Assembly: GCA_036267955.1 (NCBI GenBank)
Contig: DATAVB010000166.1
Coordinates: 43,090-107,089, forward strand
Direction: 5' to 3'
DNA from: DATAVB01 sp036267955
GTDB taxonomy: Bacteria; Actinomycetota; Actinomycetes; Mycobacteriales; QHCD01
DNA length: 64,000 bases
Below, piece by piece: positions 26,928-35,596 of the stretch (position 1 is the first letter of the stretch; the number at the start of each line of letters is the position of its first letter). The notes under the pieces are model-generated. The model had not been told where the DNA came from. It saw nothing but the letters and a program-made list of their open reading frames with translations, and ran no database searches. Both the position numbers and the translations under genes were made by a program.

Positions 26928-27758
26928 ATGGCTGTCGTTCTCGGCCTGTTGGCGGCGCTTGCCTACGGCGCTTCCGATTTCATCGGTGGCCATACGACGA
27001 AGCGATCGAATCCGTGGACAGTCGTGGCGTTGTCGCAGACCGTGGCAATGGTCGGGGTGTTGCTCGCGATTCCCTTTCTGCCGGGCCGGCTCGGTGTGGC
27101 CGCCGTGTTGTGGGGCGGCCTGGCCGGTCTCGGGTCCGCGGTCGGCTCGATCGCGCTGTATCGCGGCCTGGCGACCGCCCGGATGAATGTGGTCGCCCCG
27201 CTGTCCGGTGTGATGGCGGCGGCGGTCCCCGTGATCGTCGGTTTGGTAACCGGCGAGCGGCCGCACCAGTTGGCCCTGATCGGCGTCGTCATAGCGCTGG
27301 TGGCGATCGTGCTGGTATCGCTGTCACCGTCCGCAGACGGCGCAGCACGGAGCTCCGGCGTGGTCGAGGGCCTGGTCGCCGGTGGGGCGTTCGCGCTGCT
27401 GTTCATCGGCCTGCAGCGCCCCGGATCGCATGCCGGAATCTGGCCGCTGGCCGTAGCCGAGGTGGTCGCCGTCGCCGTGGTGGTGACGGCGACGATCGTC
27501 GGCGGCTATCCGCTGCGTCCCGCACCGAAAACGGTTGTCGGCACCGGTGTCGCCGGAATATTGGCCTTCGCCGCAACCCTGCTTTATCTGCTGTCCACCC
27601 GGCACGGACTACTCTCGATCGTCGCCGTACTGGTTTCGCTGTACCCGGCATTGACCGTGATCCTGGCGGCAGTCGTGCTGCACGAGCGCAGCACCCGTAT
27701 TCAATTGGCGGGAATGCTCGCCGCCATTGCGGCAGTGGCATTGATCGCGGTCGGCTGA
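26928..27758 (+). CDS. EamA/DMT-family transporter
   Basis: 276-residue membrane protein with ten predicted transmembrane helices in two EamA repeats. The first helix (LGLLAALAYGASDFIGG) and the tenth (MLAAIAAVALIAVG) are clear. Members export amino acids, nucleosides, riboflavin or sugars; nothing here fixes the substrate. ATG 26928 has GAGGGAG just upstream. It stands alone, divergent from the lipase gene. Confidence 0.88.
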   Translation: MAVVLGLLAALAYGASDFIGGHTTKRSNPWTVVALSQTVAMVGVLLAIPFLPGRLGVAAVLWGGLAGLGSAVGSIALYRGLATARMNVVAPLSGVMAAAVPVIVGLVTGERPHQLALIGVVIALVAIVLVSLSPSADGAARSSGVVEGLVAGGAFALLFIGLQRPGSHAGIWPLAVAEVVAVAVVVTATIVGGYPLRPAPKTVVGTGVAGILAFAATLLYLLSTRHGLLSIVAVLVSLYPALTVILAAVVLHERSTRIQLAGMLAAIAAVALIAVG

Positions 27759-27856
27759 CCGAATCCGGACAGTAGCCAATTTGTCGTTGAGAGTGGCGTC
27801 AAGTCGGATTTTCAGGCACGATTCAGGTGGGATGTGAGTCGTGGAACGGGGGGCTC

Positions 27857-29491
27857 GTGCGCGCCGTACGAAGTTGCCTGCTGCTCGTGTTGTGCTGGAT
27901 TGTCGCGTCGGGGATTGCCGTGCTGCCGGCCCGGGCAGTGGCCGCCGACCCCGGCTATATGCCGGGCCAGTTCGTCGCCAAGCTCTATACCGAGGCGCTC
28001 GGCCGGATGCCGGACCAGAAGTCCTGGCTCGACCTGACCGCGTGGTTCGCCGCGAACGGATGCCGAGCGGTGACTCTCGATCATGCGGCAAGGGACATCT
28101 ACGATTCGACGGAATTCACCAATCTTGATTATGACAACGCGGCCAAGACATTGACGCTCTATCGGGGTGTGCTCAACCGGGAGCCGGACAAGGCGGGGTT
28201 CGACAGCCTCCGCAAGAAACTGGATGCCGGCACTCCGTGGTCGGTCGCGGTCGACGGGGCTCTCGCGAGCCCTGAATTCGCCGAGTTGGTGCCGAAGATC
28301 TGTTCCGGAGCGACCGATTCGGCCGACACCTCCTACGGTCTCGGGTCCACGCCGCCGCTGGCGATTCCCACCACTACAAAGGGATTCACCGGCACCGAGG
28401 CGGAGCTGCAGCTTCAGCTCGACAAGACCAAGACCGGTGACGCGGTCACCCTGGCCGGTGGCGCTCTCGTCACGTTGACGCTGCCGTTGACCATTCCGGA
28501 CGGCGTGACACTAACCACTGCCGGTAGTCCGGACAATGCGCATTACGCGAATATGGGCCGGCTGGTGCGGGCCGTTCCGTTCGACCGAGAAATGGTGACG
28601 CTGCGCAGCGGCGCGACCTTACGCAATGTCTGGATCGACGGAGAACGCGATACGCCAGGCAATTGGGCCGCCCCGCGGGCAAACCTGCGGCTCAACGGCG
28701 GCACCGGAACGACGGCAGCGGAGAACAAGATCTCCAATACCGCCGGGCCGTCAAGTGTCTTCGTACTGGGAGATTTCGACGGCTATCCCTGCAAGCAACT
28801 GGCCGTGACCGACAATGTCATCACGGCGTATTCCAGCAATAACTACGACAGCAACACCTGGACCGACGGGATATCGGTCACCTGCGGGGACACCGACGTC
28901 GCCGGCAACCAGATCGTCGACACCACGGACGTCGCCATCGTCCTCTACCGCTCGTCCGGCCCCCGGGCTCCGAATGCCGTGCAGGCCTCGCAGGTGCACG
29001 ACAACCAGGTGCTGAGCGCCGGAAACTCCATGTACGGTGCGATCGTCGCCGACCCGCTGTTCGTACCGGCCGGTGATCCGACCGCGACGCATGACTTCAC
29101 CGGGTCCGCGATCACCGGAAACACGGTGTGGACCGGGCCCGACACGCATTTCGACATCGGGCTGGTCGCCGGCACGCGCGCCTGGTTCGGCCGGGATACG
29201 AATACCGGGATCGGCGCCTCGATAACCGGCAACACCACCGGACCGGCCACGGCCCGGGTGGAGATGGGAATTGCGGTTGCCGGAATGCAACACGCAAAGG
29301 TCTCCGGAAATACGACGCACTGGGTGCATTCGGCCGGGATCGGTCGCTGTCCCAGCGCCGACCTTGCCGTCGATGACACAACGGCCACCGGCGATTTCGC
29401 GCCGAAACCCGATCGTACGGTGGGTTTCGACGGTTGCATCGGGCACCATTCGGCGGCAGTGACGGACAGCGAGGGCGGATATCAGAGATAG
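27857..29491 (+). CDS. secreted protein with DUF4214 repeats and right-handed beta-helix
   Basis: 544-residue exported protein. GTG 27857 (MRAVRSC) is chosen because a G-rich ribosome site lies just upstream; this gives a signal peptide cleaved near AAD at about residue 31. Two DUF4214-like units follow, around KLYTEALGRMPDQKSWLD (about 40-95) and LYRGVLNREPDKAGFDS (about 105-150). From about 175 to the end, repeated short beta segments with many N, T and D residues (for example NTVWTGPDT, ITGNTTGPA) indicate a parallel beta-helix of the carbohydrate-active or adhesin type. DUF4214 often accompanies extracellular polysaccharide enzymes. The activity is unknown. Confidence 0.75.
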   Translation: MRAVRSCLLLVLCWIVASGIAVLPARAVAADPGYMPGQFVAKLYTEALGRMPDQKSWLDLTAWFAANGCRAVTLDHAARDIYDSTEFTNLDYDNAAKTLTLYRGVLNREPDKAGFDSLRKKLDAGTPWSVAVDGALASPEFAELVPKICSGATDSADTSYGLGSTPPLAIPTTTKGFTGTEAELQLQLDKTKTGDAVTLAGGALVTLTLPLTIPDGVTLTTAGSPDNAHYANMGRLVRAVPFDREMVTLRSGATLRNVWIDGERDTPGNWAAPRANLRLNGGTGTTAAENKISNTAGPSSVFVLGDFDGYPCKQLAVTDNVITAYSSNNYDSNTWTDGISVTCGDTDVAGNQIVDTTDVAIVLYRSSGPRAPNAVQASQVHDNQVLSAGNSMYGAIVADPLFVPAGDPTATHDFTGSAITGNTVWTGPDTHFDIGLVAGTRAWFGRDTNTGIGASITGNTTGPATARVEMGIAVAGMQHAKVSGNTTHWVHSAGIGRCPSADLAVDDTTATGDFAPKPDRTVGFDGCIGHHSAAVTDSEGGYQR

Positions 29492-29501
29492 CGCCCGGCC
29501 G

Positions 29502-29990
29502 TTATCGCCGGGGCCGCAGCCGCGGCGCCACCTCGTCCAGCAGCCCGCGACAGCCGGCCTCGATCAGGTCCAGCACCCGGTCGAAACCGCCGGCGCCGCC
29601 GTAATAGGGGTCGGGGATGTCGGGGTCGGGCCCCACCGCCGGGTCGTAGGACCGCAGCAGCCGGACCTTGGCGGCCTCCTCGACCGTGTGGGCCAGGTGC
29701 TGCAGGTCGGCCTCGTGACCGCGGTCGATCGCAACCACGAGGTCGTGCTCGGCGATGTCGTCGGCGTCGATCATTCGGGCCGTATGGTCCAGTTCGTAGC
29801 CGCGGCCGCGTAGCGCCTGCAACGCCCGCGGGTCGATCGGCTGGCCGACATGCCACGGACCGGTCCCGTAGCTGTCGATCGTGAGCGCGTCGGACAGGCC
29901 GCGCTCGGCCGCCAGGTGGCGCAACACGGCCTCCGCGGTGGGTGAACGGCAGATGTTGCCCGAGCAGACGAACGCGATCCGGAAGGTCAT
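29502..29990 (-). CDS. low-molecular-weight protein tyrosine phosphatase
   Basis: 162-residue phosphatase. The P-loop C-S-G-N-I-C-R-S (Cys9 to Arg15) stands at the N-terminus as the family requires, and the general acid is Asp in DPYYGG near 130. ATG 29990 is used; an extended frame upstream overlaps the leader of the divergent gene. Actinobacterial relatives (PtpA type) act on tyrosine- or arginine-phosphorylated proteins, some secreted, some linked to polysaccharide synthesis. No kinase gene is adjacent. It is divergent from the PPK2 gene. Confidence 0.93.
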   Translation of the reverse strand: MTFRIAFVCSGNICRSPTAEAVLRHLAAERGLSDALTIDSYGTGPWHVGQPIDPRALQALRGRGYELDHTARMIDADDIAEHDLVVAIDRGHEADLQHLAHTVEEAAKVRLLRSYDPAVGPDPDIPDPYYGGAGGFDRVLDLIEAGCRGLLDEVAPRLRPRR

Positions 29991-30087
29991 GTCGCGATTG
30001 TCGGTCAGGGGCATGGCCGGGGTTGAGACAGGGCTCCTGTCAGGCTCAAACTCTGCCGTTGACCGGCGGGTCCGGCATGATGCAGGG

Positions 30088-30966
30088 ATGTCACCAGAGC
30101 TGAACGTCACCCGGTTCCAGGTCGCCGCCGGTCAGAGGGTCGAGCTGTCCAAGGATTTCGATCCGCAGGACACCGACGGTCTGGATTCCAAGAAGCAGGC
30201 GGCCGGCGACCTGCAGCGGACGGTCGAGCAGTTGGCCGACTTCCAGGAGCGGCTGTACGCGCAGAACGTGCATGCGGTGCTGGTGATCTTCCAGGCGATG
30301 GACGCGGCCGGCAAGGACGGCGCCATCAAGCACGTGATGAGCGGCGTCAACCCGCAGGGCGTCCGGGTCACCGCATTCAAGACTCCGTCCACAGTGGAGC
30401 AGGACCACGACTACCTGTGGCGCTGCGTCCGGGCGTTGCCGCCGCGCGGCCAGATCGGGATCTTCAACCGGTCCTATTACGAAGAGGTGCTCATCACCCG
30501 GGTGCACCCGGAAATCCTCGCCGGCGAGCAACTCCCGGCCGACGCCAAGGGAAAGGGCGTCTGGCACCGGCGCTACCGGGAGATCAACGACTTCGAGCGC
30601 TACCTCACCGACAACGGGATCCACGTCGTCAAGTTCTTCCTCAACGTCAGCCGAGACGAGCAGCGCGAGCGGTTCCTGTCCCGGATCGACGAGCCGGCCA
30701 AGAACTGGAAATTCTCCGCCGCCGACGTCGCCGAGCGAAAGCACTGGGACGACTACCAGAAGGCGTACGGGAAGATGCTGAGCAACACCAGCACGTCCTA
30801 CGCCCCGTGGCACGTCATTCCGGCCGACCACAAATGGTTCACCCGGCTCGCCGTCGCCTCGACGATCGTCGCGAAACTGGCCGAGATCGACCCACATTTC
30901 CCGACGGTCAGCGACGAGCAGAAAGCCGCGTTGGGCCAGGCCCGGGAGCAGCTGGAATCCGATTAG
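30088..30966 (+). CDS. ppk2: polyphosphate kinase 2 family protein
   Basis: 292-residue kinase of the PPK2 family, which transfers phosphate between polyphosphate and nucleotides. Walker A is AMDAAGKDGAIKH (near 71-83), Walker B NRSYYEEV, and the lid region RDEQRERFLSRID follows. The single-domain length and the N-terminal extension (LSKDFDPQDTDG) fit class I or III enzymes that regenerate nucleoside di- or triphosphates. ATG 30088 is chosen; upstream open frame overlaps the divergent phosphatase gene. It ends 18 bases before the converging GH2 gene. Confidence 0.92.
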   Translation: MSPELNVTRFQVAAGQRVELSKDFDPQDTDGLDSKKQAAGDLQRTVEQLADFQERLYAQNVHAVLVIFQAMDAAGKDGAIKHVMSGVNPQGVRVTAFKTPSTVEQDHDYLWRCVRALPPRGQIGIFNRSYYEEVLITRVHPEILAGEQLPADAKGKGVWHRRYREINDFERYLTDNGIHVVKFFLNVSRDEQRERFLSRIDEPAKNWKFSAADVAERKHWDDYQKAYGKMLSNTSTSYAPWHVIPADHKWFTRLAVASTIVAKLAEIDPHFPTVSDEQKAALGQAREQLESD

Positions 30967-30984
30967 CCGCTCCCGGGAAACACC

Positions 30985-32775
30985 TCAGCCCGTTTCGATC
31001 GCGGCTTTCCGGATCTGGGCGGACCGAATTCGCGCCAGGTCGAATTTCTCGCCCCGGTCGAAGTCGTAGATCCCGTTCTGCTCCTGATGTACGTCGGTCA
31101 GCTGGGTGTAGCAGTAGCCGAACATGCGCGGGTCGTCCAGCAGCGCGTCGCACAGGCCCCGGAACCGCTCGTAGAATTCCTCGATTGTCTTCGGCCGTTC
31201 GCCGTAGCCCCAGGAGAACTCACCGTCGGCGGCCTTCGGCTGCCACCAGATCCCGCCGAATTCGCTGCAGAAGTACGGCTGGCCGTTGTACGCCAGTGAC
31301 CAGGTCCGGTCGCCGTCCGGATTCGTGTACGGCTTTCCATCGGCCAGGCCGTCCATCGCGGCGGCGAATTTGGCCGGGTTCTGCTCGTAGTTGTGCGAGT
31401 CGTAGATGTCCGCCTCGGCCACCCGGTGGCTGTAACCGGAGGAGTCCAGCACCGGCCGGCTGGTGTCGAAGGCCTTGGTGGCCAGGAACATGCCGCGGGT
31501 GACATCGTCCAGGACCGTGATGTGGTCGGTGATGGGCTGGTGCGTCTCGTTCAACGGGCACCAGCCGACGATCGCCGGGTGCGAATAGTCCCGCTCCAGC
31601 GCCTCGATCCACTGCGTGATGTACGAAGCCGTCGGCTGCTGGTAGTCCGCACCGGACTCGCCGCCGAACTCCGCCTCATTGGAGCCCCAGTCACCGAACT
31701 CGCCCCAGACCAGGTAGCCGAGCCGGTCGGCGTGGTAGAGGAATCGCTCCTCGAAGACCTTCTGGTGCAGCCGGGCGCCGTTGAACCCGGCCGCCATCGA
31801 CAACTCGATGTCGCGCACCAGCGCGGCGTCGCTCGGCGCGGTCATGATGCCGTCGGGGTAATAGCCCTGGTCGAGGACCAACCGCTGGAACACCGGCTCG
31901 CCGTTGATCTTGACCGCGACCCCGTCGATCGACACCGACCGCAGCCCGGCGTACGACTGCGCCGTGTCGACCACGGTGCCGGCGTCGTCGAGCAGTTCGA
32001 TCCGCAGGTCGTACAGGTGTGGATCGGTCGTCGACCAGAGCCGCTGCCGGTCGGCCGGCACCGGCAGGACCAGTCGCGGGGCCAGGTCCAGGTCGGCCCG
32101 GACAGCCGCGACGGAGACCTCGCCGGCGGAGTCGGACAGCACGGCGCGGACGGTGTGGCCGGGCCGGTTGCCGGACAGCGGCTGCTCGAGGTGGAACGTG
32201 CTGCCGGCCAGGTCCGGAGTGACCCGGGTGCGGCGCAGGTGCAGCTCGGGGACCGGCTCGGCCCAGACGGTCTGCCAGATCCCGGTGGTGCGGGTATAGA
32301 GGCAGCCGTAGTTCTCGTACCGGCGGGACTGCTTGCCACGTGGCTGCGGCTCGCGCTCGGTGTCCCGGGCCCGGACGACCACGGTCACCGAACCCGACCG
32401 CTGACCGAGGTCGCAGGTGAACGGGGTGAAGCCGCCGCGGTGCCGGCCGACCTCGACGCCGTCGACCCAGACGGTCGCGTCATAGTCCACCGCGCCGAAG
32501 TGCAGCAGCACCCGCTGACCGGCCCAGCCGGCCGGGATCTCGAGCTGCCGGCGATACCAGACCGCGCGCAGGAAGTCGGTGTCCCCGACGCCGGAGAGCA
32601 CCGACTCCGGGCAGAACGGGACGGTGATCTCGCCGGCGAGTTTGGCGTCGCGCAGCCCGCGTTCGAGGCCGCTGTCGCCGCGGTCGATCTCGAACTGCCA
32701 GGTGCCGTTCAGGCAGAGCCACTCGTCGCGGCGGAACTGCGGACGGGGGTATTCGCCGCGGGGCAGGTCGGGCAC
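30985..32775 (-). CDS. GH2 glycoside hydrolase (beta-galactosidase/glucuronidase type)
   Basis: 596-residue family 2 enzyme with the usual order: jelly-roll sugar-binding domain (about 20-180), immunoglobulin-like domain (about 185-275) and a TIM barrel. The acid/base is Glu410 in CPLNETH and the nucleophile Glu505 in FCSEFGG. It is shorter than LacZ and lacks its C-terminal domains, like many beta-galactosidases, beta-glucuronidases and beta-mannosidases of soil actinobacteria; the substrate cannot be fixed. GTG 32775 has GAGGAGA upstream. No signal peptide is visible. A palindrome 26 bases upstream may be its operator. Confidence 0.9.
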   Translation of the reverse strand: MPDLPRGEYPRPQFRRDEWLCLNGTWQFEIDRGDSGLERGLRDAKLAGEITVPFCPESVLSGVGDTDFLRAVWYRRQLEIPAGWAGQRVLLHFGAVDYDATVWVDGVEVGRHRGGFTPFTCDLGQRSGSVTVVVRARDTEREPQPRGKQSRRYENYGCLYTRTTGIWQTVWAEPVPELHLRRTRVTPDLAGSTFHLEQPLSGNRPGHTVRAVLSDSAGEVSVAAVRADLDLAPRLVLPVPADRQRLWSTTDPHLYDLRIELLDDAGTVVDTAQSYAGLRSVSIDGVAVKINGEPVFQRLVLDQGYYPDGIMTAPSDAALVRDIELSMAAGFNGARLHQKVFEERFLYHADRLGYLVWGEFGDWGSNEAEFGGESGADYQQPTASYITQWIEALERDYSHPAIVGWCPLNETHQPITDHITVLDDVTRGMFLATKAFDTSRPVLDSSGYSHRVAEADIYDSHNYEQNPAKFAAAMDGLADGKPYTNPDGDRTWSLAYNGQPYFCSEFGGIWWQPKAADGEFSWGYGERPKTIEEFYERFRGLCDALLDDPRMFGYCYTQLTDVHQEQNGIYDFDRGEKFDLARIRSAQIRKAAIETG

Positions 32776-32800
32776 AGGGTCTCCTCAGATCGGGTGCCGG

Positions 32801-32842
32801 TTACATCGTTGTAAATCGTACGGGTACTCGTCCTGTCAGGAC
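32801..32842 (-). promoter_or_regulatory. operator-like palindromes upstream of the GH2 gene
   Basis: TTACA at 32801-32805 and TGTAA at 32810-32814 form an inverted repeat with a CG-containing centre, the general shape of LacI-family sites. A second dyad, GTCCT/AGGAC, is at 32830-32834 and 32838-32842. Both lie between the GH2 start (32775) and the divergent Hsp70-like gene. No LacI gene is in the window, so the regulator is unknown. Confidence 0.4.
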
Positions 32843-33056
32843 AGTAGCCCGGTGGATCGCCCGCGACAGCGACCGTGAGAGGTACCACGTGACCGATGCC
32901 GGCGTCCCGCGAAAGCCACCTACATCCACAACACGGACACCTGCATCTATAGGGTGGCCGCGCGGGAAAGATCGACGGAGCCGGACCGGTGCCAGCACCG
33001 TCTACCCATCCGATTTCGGCCGGGCACAACGACGCGTGAACGAGGGCAGGAGCGCA

Positions 33057-35078
33057 ATGCGGACGCTGGCGGTGGACTTCGGCACCTCCAACACGGTCGC
33101 CGCGCTCGCCTTCGACGACGGCGCGCCCCGATTGGTCACCATCGACGGCAGTCCGCTCGTACCGTCGTCGGTTTTTCTGACCGACGACGGCGCGCTCGCG
33201 GTCGGCCGCGACGCCGACCGGCAGGCACGGATCGACCCGAGCCGGTACGAGCCCAATCCCAAGCGCCGCATCGACGACGGCGACATCCTGCTGGGCGCCG
33301 CCGCCATTCCGGTCAGCCGGGTCGTCGCGGCCGTGCTCGGCCGGGTCGCGGGTGAGGTCCGCCGTCAGCTCGGCAGCCAGGCCGACGAGGTTCGGCTGAC
33401 CCACCCGGCCCGCTGGGGCCAGCTGCGTAAGAAGACCCTCGTCGCGGCCGCGCATGAAGCCGGGCTGGTGCCCGAGGGGACCGAGCCGCTGCTCATCCCC
33501 GAGCCGGTCGCGGCGGCCACCCACTTCGCCACCCAATCCGGCGCCGGGCTGCCCGAGGGCGGCGAACTGGCGGTGTATGACCTGGGCGGCGGCACGTTCG
33601 ACGTCGCCATCGTTCAGCGGCGCAGCGACTTGGGAGCGCAGCCCGGGTTAGCGCGCAGCGGTAACTATCAGGTCTTGGCCGAGGCAGGACTGCCGGATCT
33701 GGGCGGCCTGGACTTCGACCACGCGATCATCGAGCACATCGGCGATACCCACGCCCGGGACGAGGACCCGGAGATGTGGGCCAAGCTGCTGGCTCCGACC
33801 GACGCGGCGAGCCGGCGGCTGCAGCGGGCCCTGGTCACCGATGTACGGGACGGCAAGGAAGCGCTGTCCCGCTACCCGCACACGGACATCGCACTTCCGC
33901 CGCCCTTCGGCGACGTGCACCTGACCCGGTCGGAGTTCGAGGAGCTGATCCGACCCAACCTGGGCCGCAGTGTCGACCTGCTCCGGCAGACGATCGCCAA
34001 CGCCGGCATCGAGGTCTCCGGCCTGGCCGGGATCTATCTGGTCGGCGGCTCGTCCCGGGTTCCCTTGGTGGCCCGGTTGATTCAGGAGGGGCTCGGCGTC
34101 ACGCCGACGACGCTGGACCAGCCCGAGACGTCGGTCGCCACCGGGGCGCTCTATCTTCCGGTTCCCCGGCCGCAGCCGGGGAACGGTCGGGCTCCGGCGA
34201 GCGGGCAGGTCCCGGTCGGCGCCCCGCTGCCCGCGCCGCAGGCCTTCACCGGCCAGGTCCCCGCGGGTGTTCCGTCCGGGCCGGTGCCGGCGCACCGCAC
34301 CGGCTATCCCAGCGCCGGAGTGCCGGCCGCCGGCTACCAGAACGTCCGCCCGAATGCCTCAATGAATACCGGAATGAATACCGGACTGAATACCGGCCAG
34401 GGACCGCAGATCACCCTCGGCCCGCCGGCCCTGGCCCACGAACTGCCCGGTCGCCCGTCGCCCGGCCAGCCCACGAAGGCCAAGCGCAACCGGGTGCTGC
34501 TCATCGCCGCGGCGGCGGTGATCGTGGTGGCCCTGGCGGTCGCGCTTCCGTTGCTGCTCACCCGGCATCACGGCAAGGACAACGCCGGGCCGCCAAATCC
34601 ATCGGCCTCGACGTCGACCAGCAGCAGCCCGTTGCCCGACGGCACCTGCACCAGCGACTTCGGCAAGTGCATCGGTGACGCCTCGCTGCGCAGCTACATC
34701 AGCCCGACGTACAGCATGATCAAGTCGTGCCAGTCGAACACCGCCCTCGGGACGAGCCTGCCGGGCGGTAGCGGAATTACGGTGGTGACCTGTACGTACG
34801 ACAACGGCACCCAGGTGGCGTTCGGAAAGACCGGCAGCGCCACCGACCTGGAGACCTACCGGGTGGTCTTCGGGCAGGGCCTGTCGAGTCTGTCCGGGCT
34901 GAAGGTTGGCACGAGCGGCACTTGGAAGAACGGCACCAAGATCCCGTTCAACGGGGATCCGAACGGCTCCGGCCTCTACTGGGACAACAACAACACCTTC
35001 ATCTTCGCGATGGCGGCGAGCGAGACGCAGAACCTCACCCTGATGCAGCAGTGGTGGAGCAAGAACTTCGACCGCTAG
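33057..35078 (+). CDS. membrane-anchored Hsp70-like protein
   Basis: 673-residue protein with an Hsp70/actin ATPase domain at the N-terminus: phosphate-1 VDFGTSNTV (6-14), phosphate-2 YDLGGGTFD (near 172-180) and the adenosine motif LVGGSSRVP (near 327-335). The peptide-binding domain of DnaK is missing. Instead a Pro/Gly/Asn-rich linker (about 370-475, with MNTG repeats) leads to one membrane helix (about 480-501) and an external domain of about 170 residues with several cysteines. ATG 33057 has AGGAG four bases upstream. Such proteins are common in actinobacteria, but their role is poorly known. The gene holds a 20-base copy of a dispersed repeat at 33624-33643. Confidence 0.85.
   Translation: MRTLAVDFGTSNTVAALAFDDGAPRLVTIDGSPLVPSSVFLTDDGALAVGRDADRQARIDPSRYEPNPKRRIDDGDILLGAAAIPVSRVVAAVLGRVAGEVRRQLGSQADEVRLTHPARWGQLRKKTLVAAAHEAGLVPEGTEPLLIPEPVAAATHFATQSGAGLPEGGELAVYDLGGGTFDVAIVQRRSDLGAQPGLARSGNYQVLAEAGLPDLGGLDFDHAIIEHIGDTHARDEDPEMWAKLLAPTDAASRRLQRALVTDVRDGKEALSRYPHTDIALPPPFGDVHLTRSEFEELIRPNLGRSVDLLRQTIANAGIEVSGLAGIYLVGGSSRVPLVARLIQEGLGVTPTTLDQPETSVATGALYLPVPRPQPGNGRAPASGQVPVGAPLPAPQAFTGQVPAGVPSGPVPAHRTGYPSAGVPAAGYQNVRPNASMNTGMNTGLNTGQGPQITLGPPALAHELPGRPSPGQPTKAKRNRVLLIAAAAVIVVALAVALPLLLTRHHGKDNAGPPNPSASTSTSSSPLPDGTCTSDFGKCIGDASLRSYISPTYSMIKSCQSNTALGTSLPGGSGITVVTCTYDNGTQVAFGKTGSATDLETYRVVFGQGLSSLSGLKVGTSGTWKNGTKIPFNGDPNGSGLYWDNNNTFIFAMAASETQNLTLMQQWWSKNFDR
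33624..33643 (+). repeat. 20 bp copy of a dispersed repeat inside the Hsp70-like gene
   Basis: AGCGACTTGGGAGCGCAGCC, identical to the core of the two direct repeats at 43842-43897. Here it is read in frame as part of the Hsp70-like protein (around SDLGAQP), just after the phosphate-2 motif. Confidence 0.75.
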
Positions 35079-35596
35079 CGCTGGCGGAGCCGGGAGTACG
35101 CGACGACGGCCTCGTTGGTGGAGGCCGCGCCGAGTGTCTTGCGGGCCGCGGCGATCCGGCGGTTCGCCGTCCGCAGCGAGACGTACAGCGTTGAGGCGGC
35201 CGAGGCGATCGAGGCGCCGGCCGCCAGCAGATCCAGCAGATCGCACTGTTCCTTGCTCAACGGGATGCTCAACGGCGCCTCCGCCCCGAGAGTCTCGGTG
35301 ACGTCGGGAGTAGGCGCGGCGAGCCGGTCGACGTCGGCCAGAAACCCAGCTGCCCAGGGCTTGTCGCCCTCGACGAAGACGACCAGCCCGGCGCCGCGCA
35401 CGGCCAGCAACAGGGCGGCGGCCGCGTCCTCGGCCGAGTCGAGGGTGGCGACCGCCAGATGTCGACCGGTGCCGAGATCCCAGGGCTCATCGGGTGCGGC
35501 CAGGCCACGGGTCGGCCGCCAGCCCTGGCCGGTGGCCCGGCGGAGCACCGGTGCCGGATCGGCGTCCGGCGCGAGCACCACCAGCGGACGGGTCAT
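35075..35596 (-). CDS. LuxR-type HTH protein
   Basis: 173-residue protein. The C-terminal 65 residues (from LSKEQCDLLDLLAAGASIASAAS through LRTANRRIAAARKTLGA) resemble a LuxR/FixJ helix-turn-helix, although with a weaker recognition helix than usual. The N-terminal 100 residues have an alternating alpha/beta pattern (LVVLAPD ... LVVFVEGDKPW) like a degenerate receiver domain, without clear phosphoacceptor context. Its start overlaps the stop of the large LuxR regulator by four bases, so the two are co-expressed. It converges on the Hsp70-like gene with a four-base overlap. Confidence 0.7.
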   Translation of the reverse strand: MTRPLVVLAPDADPAPVLRRATGQGWRPTRGLAAPDEPWDLGTGRHLAVATLDSAEDAAAALLLAVRGAGLVVFVEGDKPWAAGFLADVDRLAAPTPDVTETLGAEAPLSIPLSKEQCDLLDLLAAGASIASAASTLYVSLRTANRRIAAARKTLGAASTNEAVVAYSRLRQR

